A stretch of 64,000 nucleotides of DNA from assembly GCF_016545825.1 (NCBI RefSeq), contig NC_052614.1, positions 3,820,630 through 3,884,629 of the forward strand, written 5' to 3'. Shown in pieces: positions 36,091-48,656 of this stretch; position 1 is the stretch's first letter, and each line of letters opens with the position of its first letter. Source of the stretch: Eucalyptus grandis (lineage: Eukaryota > Streptophyta > Magnoliopsida > Myrtales > Myrtaceae). The notes under the pieces were generated by a model. That model had not been told where the DNA came from, did not search any database, and saw nothing but the letters and a program-made list of their open reading frames with translations. The translations under genes were made by a program, and so were the position numbers.

Positions 36091-36300
36091 ATGCATAACC
36101 CTCCACCACCCCCGATCCTCACCACCCCCGCCCCACGCGCCGCCCCCGGTCCTCCTCATCCAGCACCACCTCCTCCTCATCCCGAGCCGCCTCCTCCTCA
36201 TGGCCACCCTCCCCCTCCCGGCCCACACGCGCCACCTCCAGGCCCTCCTGAACCCCACAAATCTGCCCCTCCTCATCATCACCCTCACCCTCCCCCATGA
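36091..36300 (+). CDS. candidate short proline/histidine-rich protein
   Basis: A 69-codon frame encodes MHNPPPPPILTTPAPRAAPG and continues as repeats of PPPHPEPPPPHGHPPPPG type, ending HHHPHPPP before TGA at 36298. Local G+C content is high and the frame is clean, with Pro codons CCC/CCT/CCA mixed, which argues against a pure simple repeat. There is no signal peptide, so it is not a standard extensin. It could be a free-standing short protein, the last exon of an undetected gene, or a chance G+C-rich frame. The opposite strand has an Arg/Trp/Gly-rich shadow frame. I do not know a function. Confidence 0.35.
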   Translation: MHNPPPPPILTTPAPRAAPGPPHPAPPPPHPEPPPPHGHPPPPGPHAPPPGPPEPHKSAPPHHHPHPPP

Positions 36301-36681
36301 GCCAATCGACTAGATCAAATCCGAAATAAGTGTGTTTGTGTTTAAATTTGGGCTGTTTATGTATAATTTTCTGTACTATGCTTTGTCAGTGGCATGCTGT
36401 TATCGTGCTGCTTCATCTGACAACATGTCACACAAGATGGCTAGAGTTGTCCCGGACCTCACCTGACGTTCCGGATCTTCTAATTCGGCGTCTCTGCTTT
36501 TATCACTTCATATGTACATGTACATGATGCAATACAACTATAATTAAATAAATGTTACCATTGATGCTTCTACTTGTCCCCATTTTGCCTTTTCTTTTGT
36601 ATTACAAGAAGGGCTGAAGCATAATGAAGTTATGGTTCGAAGCAACTGGGGAGCTTTGAATCTTGATTAATACAAAAGAAA

Positions 36682-36975
36682 CAAGAAAAGCCAATGGCGT
36701 TCCAAGTAGCTAACACCACTAATCAAACAAACAACAAGAGCTATTTAACAGAGTTCATCGATCCCCCCACTTGCTTTTGGAATATCTATCCTAGCATAAG
36801 CTCTAAGCCCTCGTTCAAAACAAGAAAAGCCAATGGCGTTCCAAGTAGCTAACACCACTAAGAACAAACAACAAGAGCTTTCTAAGAAGAGTTCTCGATC
36901 CCTCCCTCCCCAAACAAACCCCCCCCAACACTTGCTCTTGGAATATCCATCCTAGCATAAGCTCTAAGCCCTCAT
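36682..36975. repeat. two tandem copies of a ~139-base unit
   Basis: The word CAAGAAAAGCCAATGGCGTT starts copies at 36682 and 36821. Both end with ATCCTAGCATAAGCTCTAAG followed by CCCTC. The second copy has a C-rich expansion near 36900-36930. Confidence 0.85.
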
Positions 36976-37573
36976 TCTGTTCGAATCCAACTTGCTTGAT
37001 GGCACTGGGCAAGAAGCTTGAGTTGCCACCAAGAGTTGCAGAATAAACTGGCAGATGCAAGAGAGAGGGAAAACAGGTAAGGAACGAGCAGCTGAAGGCC
37101 AGTGGAATAACCCACAAAGAACTGATTGGTGACAACTACAGTGTATGTGGAGGGCAATCATGAAATGGAAAGTCTCAACAAGGAAAAAACATATGTACAA
37201 TTTCTCAGCTACATGAACATCTGATAATTGTTTTGATATCATCATCATCATCATCCCCTGCCCAACAATACGACAAAGTTCCTCTCAGGAACCACTCAAG
37301 CTTCTTCCTCTGCCAATGAGACAGAAAAGTCAGTCTCATGACAAAAAAATGAAATCTCGCTAACTTCGTGCTTCTCGTCTCAATGCCAAAAGAAAGAAGC
37401 AGAAGAGAAAAAAGGGAGGAAAAAAAATAAAGAAGAAAAGACAGCGTGTACCGCCTGAATGAACTATACATACGCAGGGAACTCTCCCCAATCAACCATG
37501 TAACCTAACTACAATTATTTCCCACTTATCTAATTTATTTCTCATCTTGAGAACTGCATGACCTCCAGATAAT
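36976..37573. other. region 3' of the PP2C gene
   Basis: Probably includes the PP2C 3' UTR (minus strand). Several 60-106-codon minus-strand frames at 36815-37500 show no recognisable domain. A CAT/ATC trinucleotide run lies at 37240-37255. Confidence 0.4.
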
Positions 37574-40500
37574 TTATACAATACTATCCTTCAAACAGCA
37601 TTGGAGGTTGTGAAGTCCTTCGGCAGAGATACTTTTCTTCACTTTACCCTTTGGCACCACCGGCCGTGGAGGTGGCTCCAAGTGAAAACTCACTACCACG
37701 ACCGTTAAATTGTCGGTCGCTCCTCTCTTAATTGCTTCTTCAACTACCTGTTTGCAGCATAATTTCACATCGTTGTGCTCTTGGAGCCGCCTCCTGGCAA
37801 AATCTATGGCATTCTGGCTAGTAAAGAAATCCCATATCCCGTCGCTTGCGATTATCAAGAACTCATCTTCTTTGTTCAATGTCACCAACTTAAGCTCTGG
37901 TTCGGCACTTAATGGCCCGCCACCTCCACTCATTTCCTTCATACCTTTGAGATCCCAATCTCCCAATGCACGGGTGACACCTAACAGACCATTCAGATAG
38001 CCATCATCAACAGAACCACCCAAGGACTCAATCCTCACCCTCTCCGTCGGACAGCAGGGCCTGTGGTCTTTAGACATTTGACAAGCCTTTCCTCGTCGTG
38101 AGAGTACAGCCCGGCAATCACCAGCATTTGCCACCAATAAAGACCTGTTGAAGGCATTCCCAAGGAGTTTACAAACACATTTCGACAAATCATAATGAAT
38201 ATGTCAACCATGACAGTACCTGCTATAGTTCTTATATAAGATTCAAGTTTCACATAAAAGGTGTGACAAGGGCATGATACTTCCATCTCTTATTTTAATT
38301 TAAGGCTCCGTTTGTTTTTGTAGAAAATGAATAATTTGGAAAACATTTTCCAAAAAGTGATCGCTTGTACCATTTACCAAAATGAATGAACAAAAAAAAT
38401 TTTCATTGTCTACGAAAAGATATAAATTGTTGTTAGCAATGCAAACATTTTCCATTGACTTATTATTTCAAGCAATACAAGCAATCATTTTTAGGAAAAA
38501 GTTTTCCAAATCCTTTGTTATTTGCAAAACAAATGGGTGTAAGTCATCAATCCTTTTCTGTTCCTATCAGCGCATAATCCTACATTAATTTGATCACTCA
38601 ACCAGCATGCTTAATCAGAAGTGGACAAGTTACCTGCCAAATATCATTCGCAGTAAGAGCAGTTGTCCCAGAGGACAAGGAAGTCTCGAGGGTGCATGAC
38701 TTTGCAAATGCAGCATCAACTTCTTTGAATGACCTCATGACGACTTTCTCAAGCTTTAGAGGGAAATCAGTATCCTCAACTATGATTCTAGGCAAATGGT
38801 CACGGACATATTGTGCAGCAGCCTTTCCCATATGCCCATCAAATACCTGCCATATGCCAGATTAACCCATCAGAACCAGAAGTTGATAGATAATATTAGT
38901 AAAATTATTTTCACTATCTACATTCATTCTGAAGCAATTGTGATTGATGTATACTCTATTGATGCAAGATCTGACAGGCCCTGGTTAAATCAAATAATAG
39001 AAGGTCTGAATGCAGCATTTTTATCAGAGGATTGAATCACATGCAACTCTTGACCAGATGAGCAGACTGATAATGAGATTCAAAATCTCCTAGAGAAAGG
39101 GTTAATGTATTGCAGAATTCCAAAAGCTGAGAGGCCGGACAAAGCAGATTCCATGGATTAGTTTCACCCAGTGCAACTTTATGAGTATCTACTGTTTGTA
39201 TAATGCACCTTACATTTATAGCATCAAATGACCCAAGAAAAATCCTAAACATACAGGGTAGAGATGCCTAAAATATCCAACACTGCTTCTGATATAATTT
39301 GAGCATCAATGGTTAAGCTCGGTAAAATTTCAGAACTATGGTGATAAGTGCATTGCCTAGGCATGATGCATTAAGATGTTGATAATATAGATGATCCACC
39401 AACATTTACACAACCCAAGAATAGAACCGAATTACATGAATGTCACTGATTCAGCAAAGTGAAATAATTGAGTATCTGTCTGTAGCTAACAAGCAGGTTA
39501 AAGAACTTACGCCATATAGAGAAACAACTTCTTCATTAAGCTTATCATAGCCAAAAGTCTTGGCCAGATTGCCAATGCAAACATGGGTATCCTCCATATG
39601 GGGCCGACCACCAATATCAGACCACTCTCCAGACCTTAGCTTGGGTATGAAGTCGCCTAACATGCTCTGTCGTTTCTCTAATGCCACATTTTCCTCACAA
39701 ATGCTTTCCAGCTGCAAGAGAAAGAGGAAATATCTGATTAATATGAGACACAGGGGATGACTAAATCAGGATAAATTCAATAATGTTCAGACTTTCATCG
39801 AAAGAAGAAAAAGTAGCAAGTCAGTTGACCCCTGGTATAGCGGTCAATTCTTGTTCTTTGGACAGATACAATTCGAACCGAACAAAACCTATATCAAATC
39901 ACAGGAACTGGTTTTCAGCACAAGAAGAAGTTTAAGGATGATGGCAATTAGTCAACAGGGAAGTCATATAATAAAAAGCAAAGATAAAAGGTTCCAGTCT
40001 ACCATACAGAGAAAAACAAAACTTATGCCTTCAGTAAAAGAAGCAGCCTCAAAGCAACATCTATGTAACTCGAGAAACCAAGTTAGAAATCAATGCATTT
40101 CCCTGATCATGCAAGGCAATGACCTACCCATGTCTCTATTGTGGACTTTCTTTTTCTAGCTTTTATGGTTAAATCATTCATTAATCAACTTGTCAATGGC
40201 TCTCACACTCTTTGGACATAGCCAGGTTTCCTGCGTCAAAGCCAGTAAGGAATTTCATTTTGAAAAAGTTATTCCTATGACATGAAAAACAGCCTACACA
40301 GTTCCTGCACATCATATATATATTCTTCTTCCTCAGTTTTTCCCCTCTCCGTGTGGAAATTTCGAGTGCTCATGCATTCAGCAAAGACCAAAAGTAGGAA
40401 ACTTAGCACGTGGATATAATTTCGCCCTAATTCAAAGACAGCCTCTTAAATTGAGAGAAGGAATGGCAGAGACAGTAAAAGGTCCTCCAAACAACAAAAA

Positions 40501-41153
40501 TGATCAATTTTCATGAATTAGGCTATGGAACCTAAAATTAGGACAAGCAACACCAAGCTAGCAAAATAGTGACCAATAGAAAGAACGAGAATATCAGTTC
40601 ACACCTAACCTAGAGAGAACATAACCAACTACTTCAATATCAGAGAAGACAAATATACCAAAAGCTTCAGCAAAAAACCAGTCAAAGTCACAATCTCAAT
40701 AGTTATCACCCAAGAAAAAAAACTACCAAAATACACAGTCATCATCCTAAAGAAGTCACAGAAACAGATTCAGAGCTCCAAAGACTATGAAATCACATCC
40801 ACAAATCCCAGCTCTCAAATCAAGTTCCGAAATTGAATTGAAAACACAGAATTCAACCGCAAGAAACATAACAACGACCCGAAAAGGGAAACGAGAATTA
40901 ACCCCAAAAGAAAAAAAAAAAAATAGCAGAGCCTGCAAATTTCTCTCCTTTTTTTCTTCTGTATAGAAAAAAAGTCAAATTTGCCTACTGGGTATGAACT
41001 GCGAAGGCCAGCTTGGTTGGCGGGGCACATAGCGGGAGGCTGCTTGTCGAAATTGTCCATCTGGGTATGCAGCATTTCGCAATGAGAAGACCAGGGCCTG
41101 CTGTTGCTGGAATCAAGATTCTCCATCTCTTGCTCACTGTCGTGCACACACAT
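37574..41153 (-). CDS. protein phosphatase 2C, DBP1-like, with a one-base insertion at the end of exon 3
   Basis: Four exons: 41153-40989, 39711-39511, 38846-38634 and 38144-37574, about 381 residues and close to the usual length of the DBP1 / PP2C-22 group. The start MCVHDSEQEMENLD is the first ATG; upstream codons lack one. Catalytic motifs: RPHMED, VFDGHMGK (the group normally has DGHGG), SLLVANAGDCRAVLSRRGKA, GVTRALGDWD, IIASDGIWDFF and ATDNLTVVVV, so the metal-binding aspartates are present. It would remove phosphate from Ser/Thr in a Mg/Mn-dependent way. The end SISAEGLHNLQ matches the group's SFSAEGLxDLQ tail. Odd: exon 3 reads GCGAATGATATTTGGCAG where the family's A-M-I-F-G-R needs GCGATGATATTTGGCAG. 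The extra A (plus-strand T at 38647/38648) makes exon 3 213 instead of 212 bases and puts exon 4 out of frame. Intron 3 holds a MITE. Confidence 0.92.
38304..38540. mobile_element. MITE-like inverted repeat inside PP2C intron 3
   Basis: The left end (CCGTTTGTTTTTGTAGAAAA) and the right end in reverse (CCATTTGTTTTGCAAATAAC) begin arms that both run through TTTGGAAAAC, TTTTCC, GATCGCTTGTA / GATTGCTTGTA. The length is about 237 bases. No clean target duplication, no coding capacity. Confidence 0.6.
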
Positions 41154-41344
41154 GGCGGCTCTCTCCTCAGCTGTCACGCAAAGCAGCTCAGCAGTTCTTG
41201 GAGGAGGTGGTGGTGGTGGTGGTGGTGCTCTTGCTGGGGGGGAGGTATGTGAGAAAACAGAACCGACAATAGCGAAAGGGGAAAGAAATGATGGCTTAGG
41301 GAGAAGATTCTCAGAATATAAGCAGAGGGATGCTCTGTTTTTCT

Positions 41345-41377
<33 letters not shown>

Positions 41378-41400
41378 TGACGAGGGCCGTTAAATTCCAG
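41154..41400 (-). promoter_or_regulatory. PP2C 5' leader with CCA and (GA)n tracts
   Basis: Just upstream of the ATG lie a GGT/CCA repeat at 41204-41226 and a (GA)n microsatellite at 41346-41378. Confidence 0.45.
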
Positions 41401-44400
41401 ATTTTTTTAAGGAAGCGTGGCTCAAAAGATCAGTTGGTTGGCTGGGGTTTAAAGTTCTTTTTTATGTGTCTGTCTGTCTTTTCTATCTTTTTAGTTTTAG
41501 TCAAAGGTTAGAAGAAGATATTGTACAAATTCAAGTAATCGAAATATCAACAGTGACATCGATTTCGTAAAACAATTTAATAGATGCTACTCCTAAAAAA
41601 GAAATCATGGTAATTCTCAAATGTTAATGGATCAATACTACTGAAAATCACACCAAACACCTTGTGAATTATGCCCATTATGATATCAACACCCTGATTT
41701 TTTTATGTCTCACCAAAATTTCCCCTACTTTAAATGGTGTGACATAGGTACAACTTTTGAGGAATCTGTGTCATACTTAGCAAATTTTATGATTTCCTAT
41801 TGGATGTTCATGACACAAAAAGATTCGATATACAGATGTTACGGTATATAAAATTTTAGAGAGTTTTTTTCTTTTTTAGGGTACTTTCCCTATCATAATT
41901 CAAGCATTAAAATGAGTGTAGACAATATATAGCACCATTGGAGGAACTGTTTAGATAGAAAAAGGGCAAGATAATTGTTCAGGAGAAGTACAAAATTTGC
42001 GGCAGGGCTATATTGAGATCTTGGTGGGTTGAGTCGGTCATTGAATTTGTTCGTTCGGCCATTCTTGTCCTGATTTGCGCAATAGCTGAAGCGGGCCCCC
42101 ACCCCACTCCACTACCTTTTCGTCCATTAGATTTTTTTCTTTTGGAGGTTTTGATTTTTTTTTTTTCCCTCCGGCCTTTACAAGATGCTTTTCGTTATTT
42201 TCTGCACCATCTTTTGGCTACTTTTAAGTTCCAACATTGAACTCGCAGAATTCGCTCGAGGATGGATGATGACAATAAAGGGTGGCAATTTAGAAAATCG
42301 TTTTGGGAAATGAGGCTAGAATTTTGAAAAGGTTGCCAAGGGTTCCATAAATGAGAAAATTCCCTTTTAAAAAAATCCCAATAACAACTAATTTACAGGC
42401 ACACCTAATATTTAGTGGATCTTAATTTCCTTTCTAATTGAAACATTATGATTATAATTCTGAGAAAAATACCACAAAAATGCACCTCCTATTTTTATCC
42501 CACCGGTGAAAGAGAGGCGCACGTATATGTATGCAAAAATCAAACCATATATACTTGTAACAAGAAATAAAAAAAATGTATGATCTAAGTTATCTTATAA
42601 ATGGTAATAAAATGATGAAAACTAACTTCAATACAAAATCCACGAAAGGTTCATTGGAATAAATCACTTTTATAACCATCCTTTTAAATTACCATTTTGC
42701 TTGTGATTTAGTATTGTATGATATGTATTCATCTTAAAGTGTGTGTACATGCTTTATTTATTTTATTATTTTTTGACAAAAGGTTGAGTTTGAAAGACAT
42801 TTTGTGTTTCTTTACAACAATTTTGGTTATATTATATAAACGCCCTTCTTCGAGTTATTCGAGGAACCCCCATATTTTGCGACCGTCGCATTCTGATAGT
42901 TTGGAAAAATGAATTGCGTGGTGATTGTGAGAAGATCCCACGTGCTGAAACACGTGGCCTTATAGCCTCTCCAGTCAATCATAGAATAATGCATGATGGT
43001 TAGGTAGTTTTGAAAAATTGACCTAATTACTTGCATCAATTCTCGAGGGGGTAGGTGGTGGTGGGTCGGAGACACGTATGATTTCAACAAGCAAAAAAAC
43101 AAAACAAGAATCGCATTTTTATAGCATTGTAAATTAAAAAATTAGCACATGCAATGTGGTCCACCTAGAAGTTTAACATAGTCTTTTTATTAGGGAAATT
43201 CAGATTAAATTAGTACTCTTTATGGTTTAATTAAGCTTTCATGTAAAAAAGAGATTAACCAAGCAAAGATTTTAAGGGAATCGAATTTGGTTAGAAGAGA
43301 CAATTTCAAAACACATGTTGTGTTAGACCTTTTATAACTTGACTTTAAATAGATATGTTATAAACCATTAAAATCTTATATGTAGGGAGTGTTGAAGTAT
43401 CCTAGAATTTGAAACTTTTCAAGTTGGATTTTCGAACATAGCCAAGAATAATATGAAATATAGCCATTGAACTCTGTTTATTTTTCATATAATTTACTTT
43501 AGAAGATGGACAATATGATATGCAGGAGGGAATTTGTCAAATCAAGGACAGTGACATTAAATCATAATTTTGTTATATTTTTTACATTTCTATTCTTCCC
43601 TAGAAGAGGGGGATGATGCTCCTTACAAAATGGAAACAAGCTTCTACACGGTTCTTGTACATTTAAGAAGCCTTCATTAGTGCTAACCACATGAATCACA
43701 GGATCGTGCACTGTTCCTAAAGCTAAACGACACGTTTTTAAGTGATGACAAATTGGGGGTTTCTTCTGCTTCTTCATGGGGAATAAATCCTTGAAAAAAA
43801 GGGGGGGATTTGAAGGATAGGTGTAGGCAAGCATACGTTGGTGTCAATTGTAAGCTTAGTTCTGAAGGGCTGATGGGGATGGACGACAGCGACATGGACA
43901 TTAGATTTCTCCTTTGCTGTCCACGTTACTTTGCGTTGCGTTGCTTTTTTTCCTTTCAACGGAAAGGCAAAAATATCACCGATCATCTTCAAGTCGTGGG
44001 TTACATCATTTTCCATTTGCGCAATGTATATTTCTCAGCCTCTTGTTTTTTTTTTTGGTTCGTTTTCCTAGTGATAGGAGAATTATGTCAAGTTGTCAAC
44101 ACCATGTCTTGCTAAATGGGGAAGAAGAAATTGCTCCCTTTTTTAATTATATTTATTGAAAAGATATGAAGTTTCACTTAACACGTATGATATTTCTCAA
44201 CAGCATGGAAAATAAACTTTGTCTTTTAAGTTATAAAAGAAGCCCCCCAAAATGCACATTTTTTTGTTTAGTGACAAATAGAAAATTATAGACTTGACCA
44301 TATTAGTTCCAAACCCATTTTTGAAAAGTCGGACATTCTCAATGGGAAACTATAAACCCTAATAGTAAAAAAAAAAAAGTAAGGCAAGATTACTTCGCAA

Positions 44401-46522
44401 AATGACCTAGAATCAGAATTCAACAAAGCAATAATCGTTGTGGTCATCATCATCATCTTTTCGGATTTTAAAAATCCGTGTCGACTGATTATGATTTCTC
44501 AACCAAGCTATGTTGGCTCCCAAGTTTTCAAAAATGCGTTGATGTTGTCTTGCGGCACTTTCCAGAGTCCAAAGCATCAAGCATCCTTTTGCGAGCGATG
44601 TGCGAAAGGAATCTTTTCTTTTCAAATTGGACACCGACGTGGCCAGATCCTGTCCAACGAAGCTAGTGAAGACTGCTGCAAACTTTGGTCCCCCCCCTGT
44701 CTTCGATTTTCCTTTTTCTGGTGCGCTTCTCGCCAATGCAATTATTCGCAGCGCTATATGCTTCCGACCGATGAATATTTTCTGTAGCTGGTCAAAGATG
44801 AAAAGCACGGCGCAATTTCTCACGGCACGTTTCGTGCATTTCCCGTTAGGACAGAGAAAGTCTCCACCCCATCTCTCGCCACATGTTAGAAACGAAACTT
44901 CTGCTAGTGACTCAGGCCTTAAATTAATCAAATGATTCCTTTGTCTTTTGTATTGCATCATGCGTTCGCGGCCAAGCTTTGCTCAAAAGGTTTGAGCAGG
45001 AAATTGCAGAGGGACATGGAAGTCGTCCCGGTTCTATCTCTTTGGAGTTCAGGTGTCATTATCGTGGGAAACTTCTTGGCTATGTCCTCATCGAAGTTTC
45101 CTTTTTTTCTATGCCACTATAATTTGCTGGGAATGCACATATAGGAACCTGAATAAATTATTATCTTATCATGTTCGAGGGACCGTGTCTTGAATTTTCA
45201 TGTGGGTTTGATCTTATCATTGTAGCGAATCAAATAAAACTTATCAGATTCAAAAAGAAAGTTCATTGAATTTACTAACATCTTGACATCTATGGCACTG
45301 GCAATGTAAGGAACTTTGCTCTTGCATCCACGGCCCACTCTTGAACATGGTTAGGTGGACAAATCTGCCTTCCCTTCACTCACTTTCTCCTCTTCCTAGT
45401 TTAATATAAAGATAAGTTGACCATGTCGTTCAAGAATGCAAAGCATGGTGGCCCTAGATTACAAAAACTAATGGGCCCAAAAGAATCTGAAAAGAAGTAG
45501 AAGTGACAGCCTAACAAGGCCGTTTGACGTAGCCCATTAATGGAATATACAGGGGTACCTATCGAACCTCTTTATCACCCTCGAGTGGAGCAAAGTGTCT
45601 ATTCTTAGGGATTTGCCTAACATCATTTTAGTCCCTCGTGTTCTTCATGGCATAGTCTGTATCCTTTTAGTATGCTCACAGATTCGTCTTCTTCAAATTT
45701 TCCTCAGAGCCAAAATAAAAATTATAATAATATGTCATAAGCTTTGTGCATAACTCAGTAATAGTTTTTTTTTTTCTTTTTGGATGGCCTATTGCATAAC
45801 TCAAGTTCTAGATCAGTCTCTCCTATTTTTCGCTAATATATTGATGTAGAATATCTAATAAGCATCCTTCAAGTGTCAAAAAAGTGGGTGGTCCCACCCA
45901 CACCATAAATTAAGGGTCAACTTCAAATGGTTGTAACTTTTAATTCGGAAATAGTTGTGATGCACATAAAACCAAAGAGGATTGCGAAATCTTCAAAGTT
46001 GCGGATGGGATGCGTCGCTTTAGGCAATGTTAGATCTCCAAATTCATGCATTTTCCTTGATTTCCAGGCAGTCAAGATTTCAGACATGCTTTGTATATTT
46101 TTGGTACACGTTTGCAAGACTTTCTCCTTTATCAATATTTTTTTCCTTAATCTATTATTTGATTTTGATTATTTAATTGTTTCCTAATGGGCGACCTCCC
46201 TACAAAGAGGTGCTTGAAACAATATAAACTATACTTAATTGTTCATGTCAAACATTATCATTTGGAATTATTTTTCAAGTACATCTTCCCCTGCCTCATA
46301 TATGATCTATGCCATATCAAATCAATAGTTTTTGATAACACACGCTGGTCCCTACGAACACCTTTGATCATATTTGACCTAGCATCACGAACTAAAAAAC
46401 AAACTAGAAGCGTTGTGATTTTGACACATAGACTAAGATTTAATTAATTTAACAATTTACGCCCGAAACAGAGGAATCTTATTTTGTGGCTAGTTTTGAA
46501 ATTGTAGTCACCGTGCTTTTGA

Positions 46523-46569
<47 letters not shown>

Positions 46570-48096
46570 CACACACACACACACACACAAATATGACATG
46601 TGGGACTCTACAAAGCTATTATTAATAAAGACTCTTTAGACCACTCATCCTCAATCATTGAACTAATAATAATATATCCCAAAAAAATTGTGATGAACAA
46701 GATCATCCCAAGAACCCTAAAATCTTGCATCATTTCTGTGAAATGCTTCCCTACTTCCATTATTTAATTTGTTCTAGATCATCGTAAAGTTATCCTTTTC
46801 ATTTCCTGCTTAATTGTCTCCCTACACCTTTTGCTAAAGAAGAATCCTTTGCTGTACTTTTCCCTACATTAATCAGTTAAGATTTGGATTGTTTCTCTTT
46901 TCTTTAGTGAATTAGTGCATGGAAGCAATGTGTACTGCGTCCGGATATTGCTCTGGAGTTGCCTCCTTGTTCTCAGAAGCAGCCGAGGAATCGGCGGCAA
47001 AGTCGTTATGCCCTTCGAGCTGTTCACTTATTTGGAGTTTGCTCTTCAAACTTCAATTAGCTTTGCCTCTCACAATATTCCTTTCTCTTCAAGATTGACA
47101 TAAAATCGTACGTAATATGTCGATTACTTTCAGTAATAAGTTTCCATATATGTATAAATAGGTTTAGTATGAACAACTCTTTATGTCATCCAAATTCACA
47201 TCAGAAAAGAATATCCTTGTACTCTGATTGATATTGGATATGCGTAACTTATTAAAGTTATTCAAGTTTCTTCAACCAACCTTTACAATGGAAGTTGCAG
47301 CGCTGTTTTAGATTGTCAAAGAAATAAGATTTTCAATTGCTTTCCTGCACAGGGAAACATTCACGATCTCGTACACGGCTATGGCGAAAGGTATTAATGC
47401 CAGGGGTTCTAACAATAGCTGCTTAATAAATAGCACGGTAATGCACATGACGATATTTACCGTTTGTTGGTGCTAAAATTAAACAGTTCAACAGCAGAAA
47501 CTTACAGCATTATTTTGTAAGCGAGTTAGGGTAAAATTCATTAGCGTGCATACATGCACGTGCAGCATTTTTCTTTGTAAAATTAGGTTGTTGATCCAAT
47601 AAGTTGTTCCAAAATATAGGATTAGTCTAATTCATAAGTATATCCATCGCTTTTCCTCAGTATGAAACCTCTGATTCGGATCTCACCATCCCTTCTGCTA
47701 CTGAAGTCGATCAGATTGATAATAATTTCTGGGTTGACAACGAAATTGAAAGCATCGAATGTTCAATATCACGATCCCTTCATCATCATCATCATCATCT
47801 CATGCAATACGAGGAAAAGGCAACACATTTCCATTCACAAGAATTAAGCCTTCTCTTGATGTGCAAAAGCTTTAACTCTCTCATGATTTATTCCGGAGCT
47901 CCAATTTAATGTGGTCAGAGGTCATCCTAAGAACAAGAATGCTGTATAGCTACAACAATCTAATGGGTCTAAGTGACTTTAAGTCCCTTCAGTCAGCTCT
48001 ATTTTGAGTCAAATGAAGATCATCCTTTTCCAAAACTCTTGGAACAGAAAGGGCCCGAAAAATGAAAAACGAACAAAAAAGAACCAAGCTGGAAAA
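41401..48096. other. long intergenic stretch, no supported gene
   Basis: AT-rich throughout. A 182-codon minus-strand frame at 44413-44961 matches nothing I know, and other frames are shorter. A compound (CT)n-(AC)n microsatellite lies at about 46529-46590. At 46919 a 59-codon frame starts MEAMCTASGYCSGVASLFSE, which I could not assign. Confidence 0.45.
42938..42957. promoter_or_regulatory. inverted pair of G-boxes upstream of the PP2C gene
   Basis: CCACGTG at 42938-42944 and CACGTGG at 42951-42957 are separated by six bases, forming a perfect inverted pair. They lie about 1.8 kb upstream of the PP2C ATG. CACGTGG is the core of the ABA response element bound by bZIP factors. Use by this gene is inferred. 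Confidence 0.5.
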
Positions 48097-48656
48097 TCAG
48101 TGCTTGTGGTGCCTAGGTTTGTGGTTTCTTGGACCATAGTAGTCTTCATGTATGCTTGGCAAGAAGCCGTCACTTGATTTCTCGGATGCTCTTGAAGCTC
48201 TCTTCGTCTTGCTTCGAACACTATCAAGCTCGAGTTTTACTTGAGAAGTGGCCGCAACCTGCAAAATGATAACAAAAGCTTTTTCACTATCATGGATTAA
48301 TTGAAAAATAAATAAATAAATAAAAAATAAATCGGTATCTCTAATTAATCTGGTTGAAGTTTACATAAGATTATGCATGGACTTCAACAATGTTAATTTG
48401 GGTTGCATGAAGGAGCTGAATGTATATGATACTCACATGGTCAGGGAGTTTCTGATGACCCACGAGGGATGCCAAATCTCTGCTCAAGCGAATTCCTTCA
48501 AAAACCAAACCAAGAATGTCAAAAACAATAGGAAAATTCATGTGCTTATAAAACAATATCATTTAATCCCGAAATTTCTTAAAGGAGATGAATACCTTGA
48601 GCTTGAAAAAGGAGAAGAGATAGGAGCAGAAGAGGGATTAGCAAACTAGGCTTCAT
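48097..48656 (-). CDS. secreted signalling peptide precursor, RGF/GOLVEN-like
   Basis: Three short exons, 48656-48596, 48495-48437 and 48258-48097, join in phase through GT-AG introns into a 93-residue protein. It starts MKPSLLIPLLLLSLLLFQAQ, a clear signal peptide. A short variable region follows (IRLSRDLASLVGHQKLPDH, then VAATSQVKLELDSVRSKTKR). It ends GFLPSIHEDYYGPRNHKPRH plus HKH. RGF/GOLVEN/CLEL precursors share exactly this plan: signal peptide, variable region, and a C-terminal peptide beginning with Asp-Tyr (tyrosine sulfation signal) with Pro-Arg/Lys and His/Asn. Mature peptides of this family act outside the cell on RGI receptor kinases in root meristem maintenance and gravitropism. 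The C-terminus departs from the usual PP-x-H/N-N ending, so a related sulfated-peptide family remains possible. The gene model is strong, the family assignment moderate. Confidence 0.75.

Noticed and set aside
44413..44961. 182-codon minus-strand frame
   Set aside because: No motif, a non-ATG or arbitrary start, overlapping plus-strand frames of similar length, and no splice or promoter support. Left unannotated.
46919..47101. 59-codon plus frame starting MEAMCTASGYCSGVASLFSE
   Set aside because: Looks coding-like for its first 30 codons but matches nothing I can name and has no clear downstream exon.
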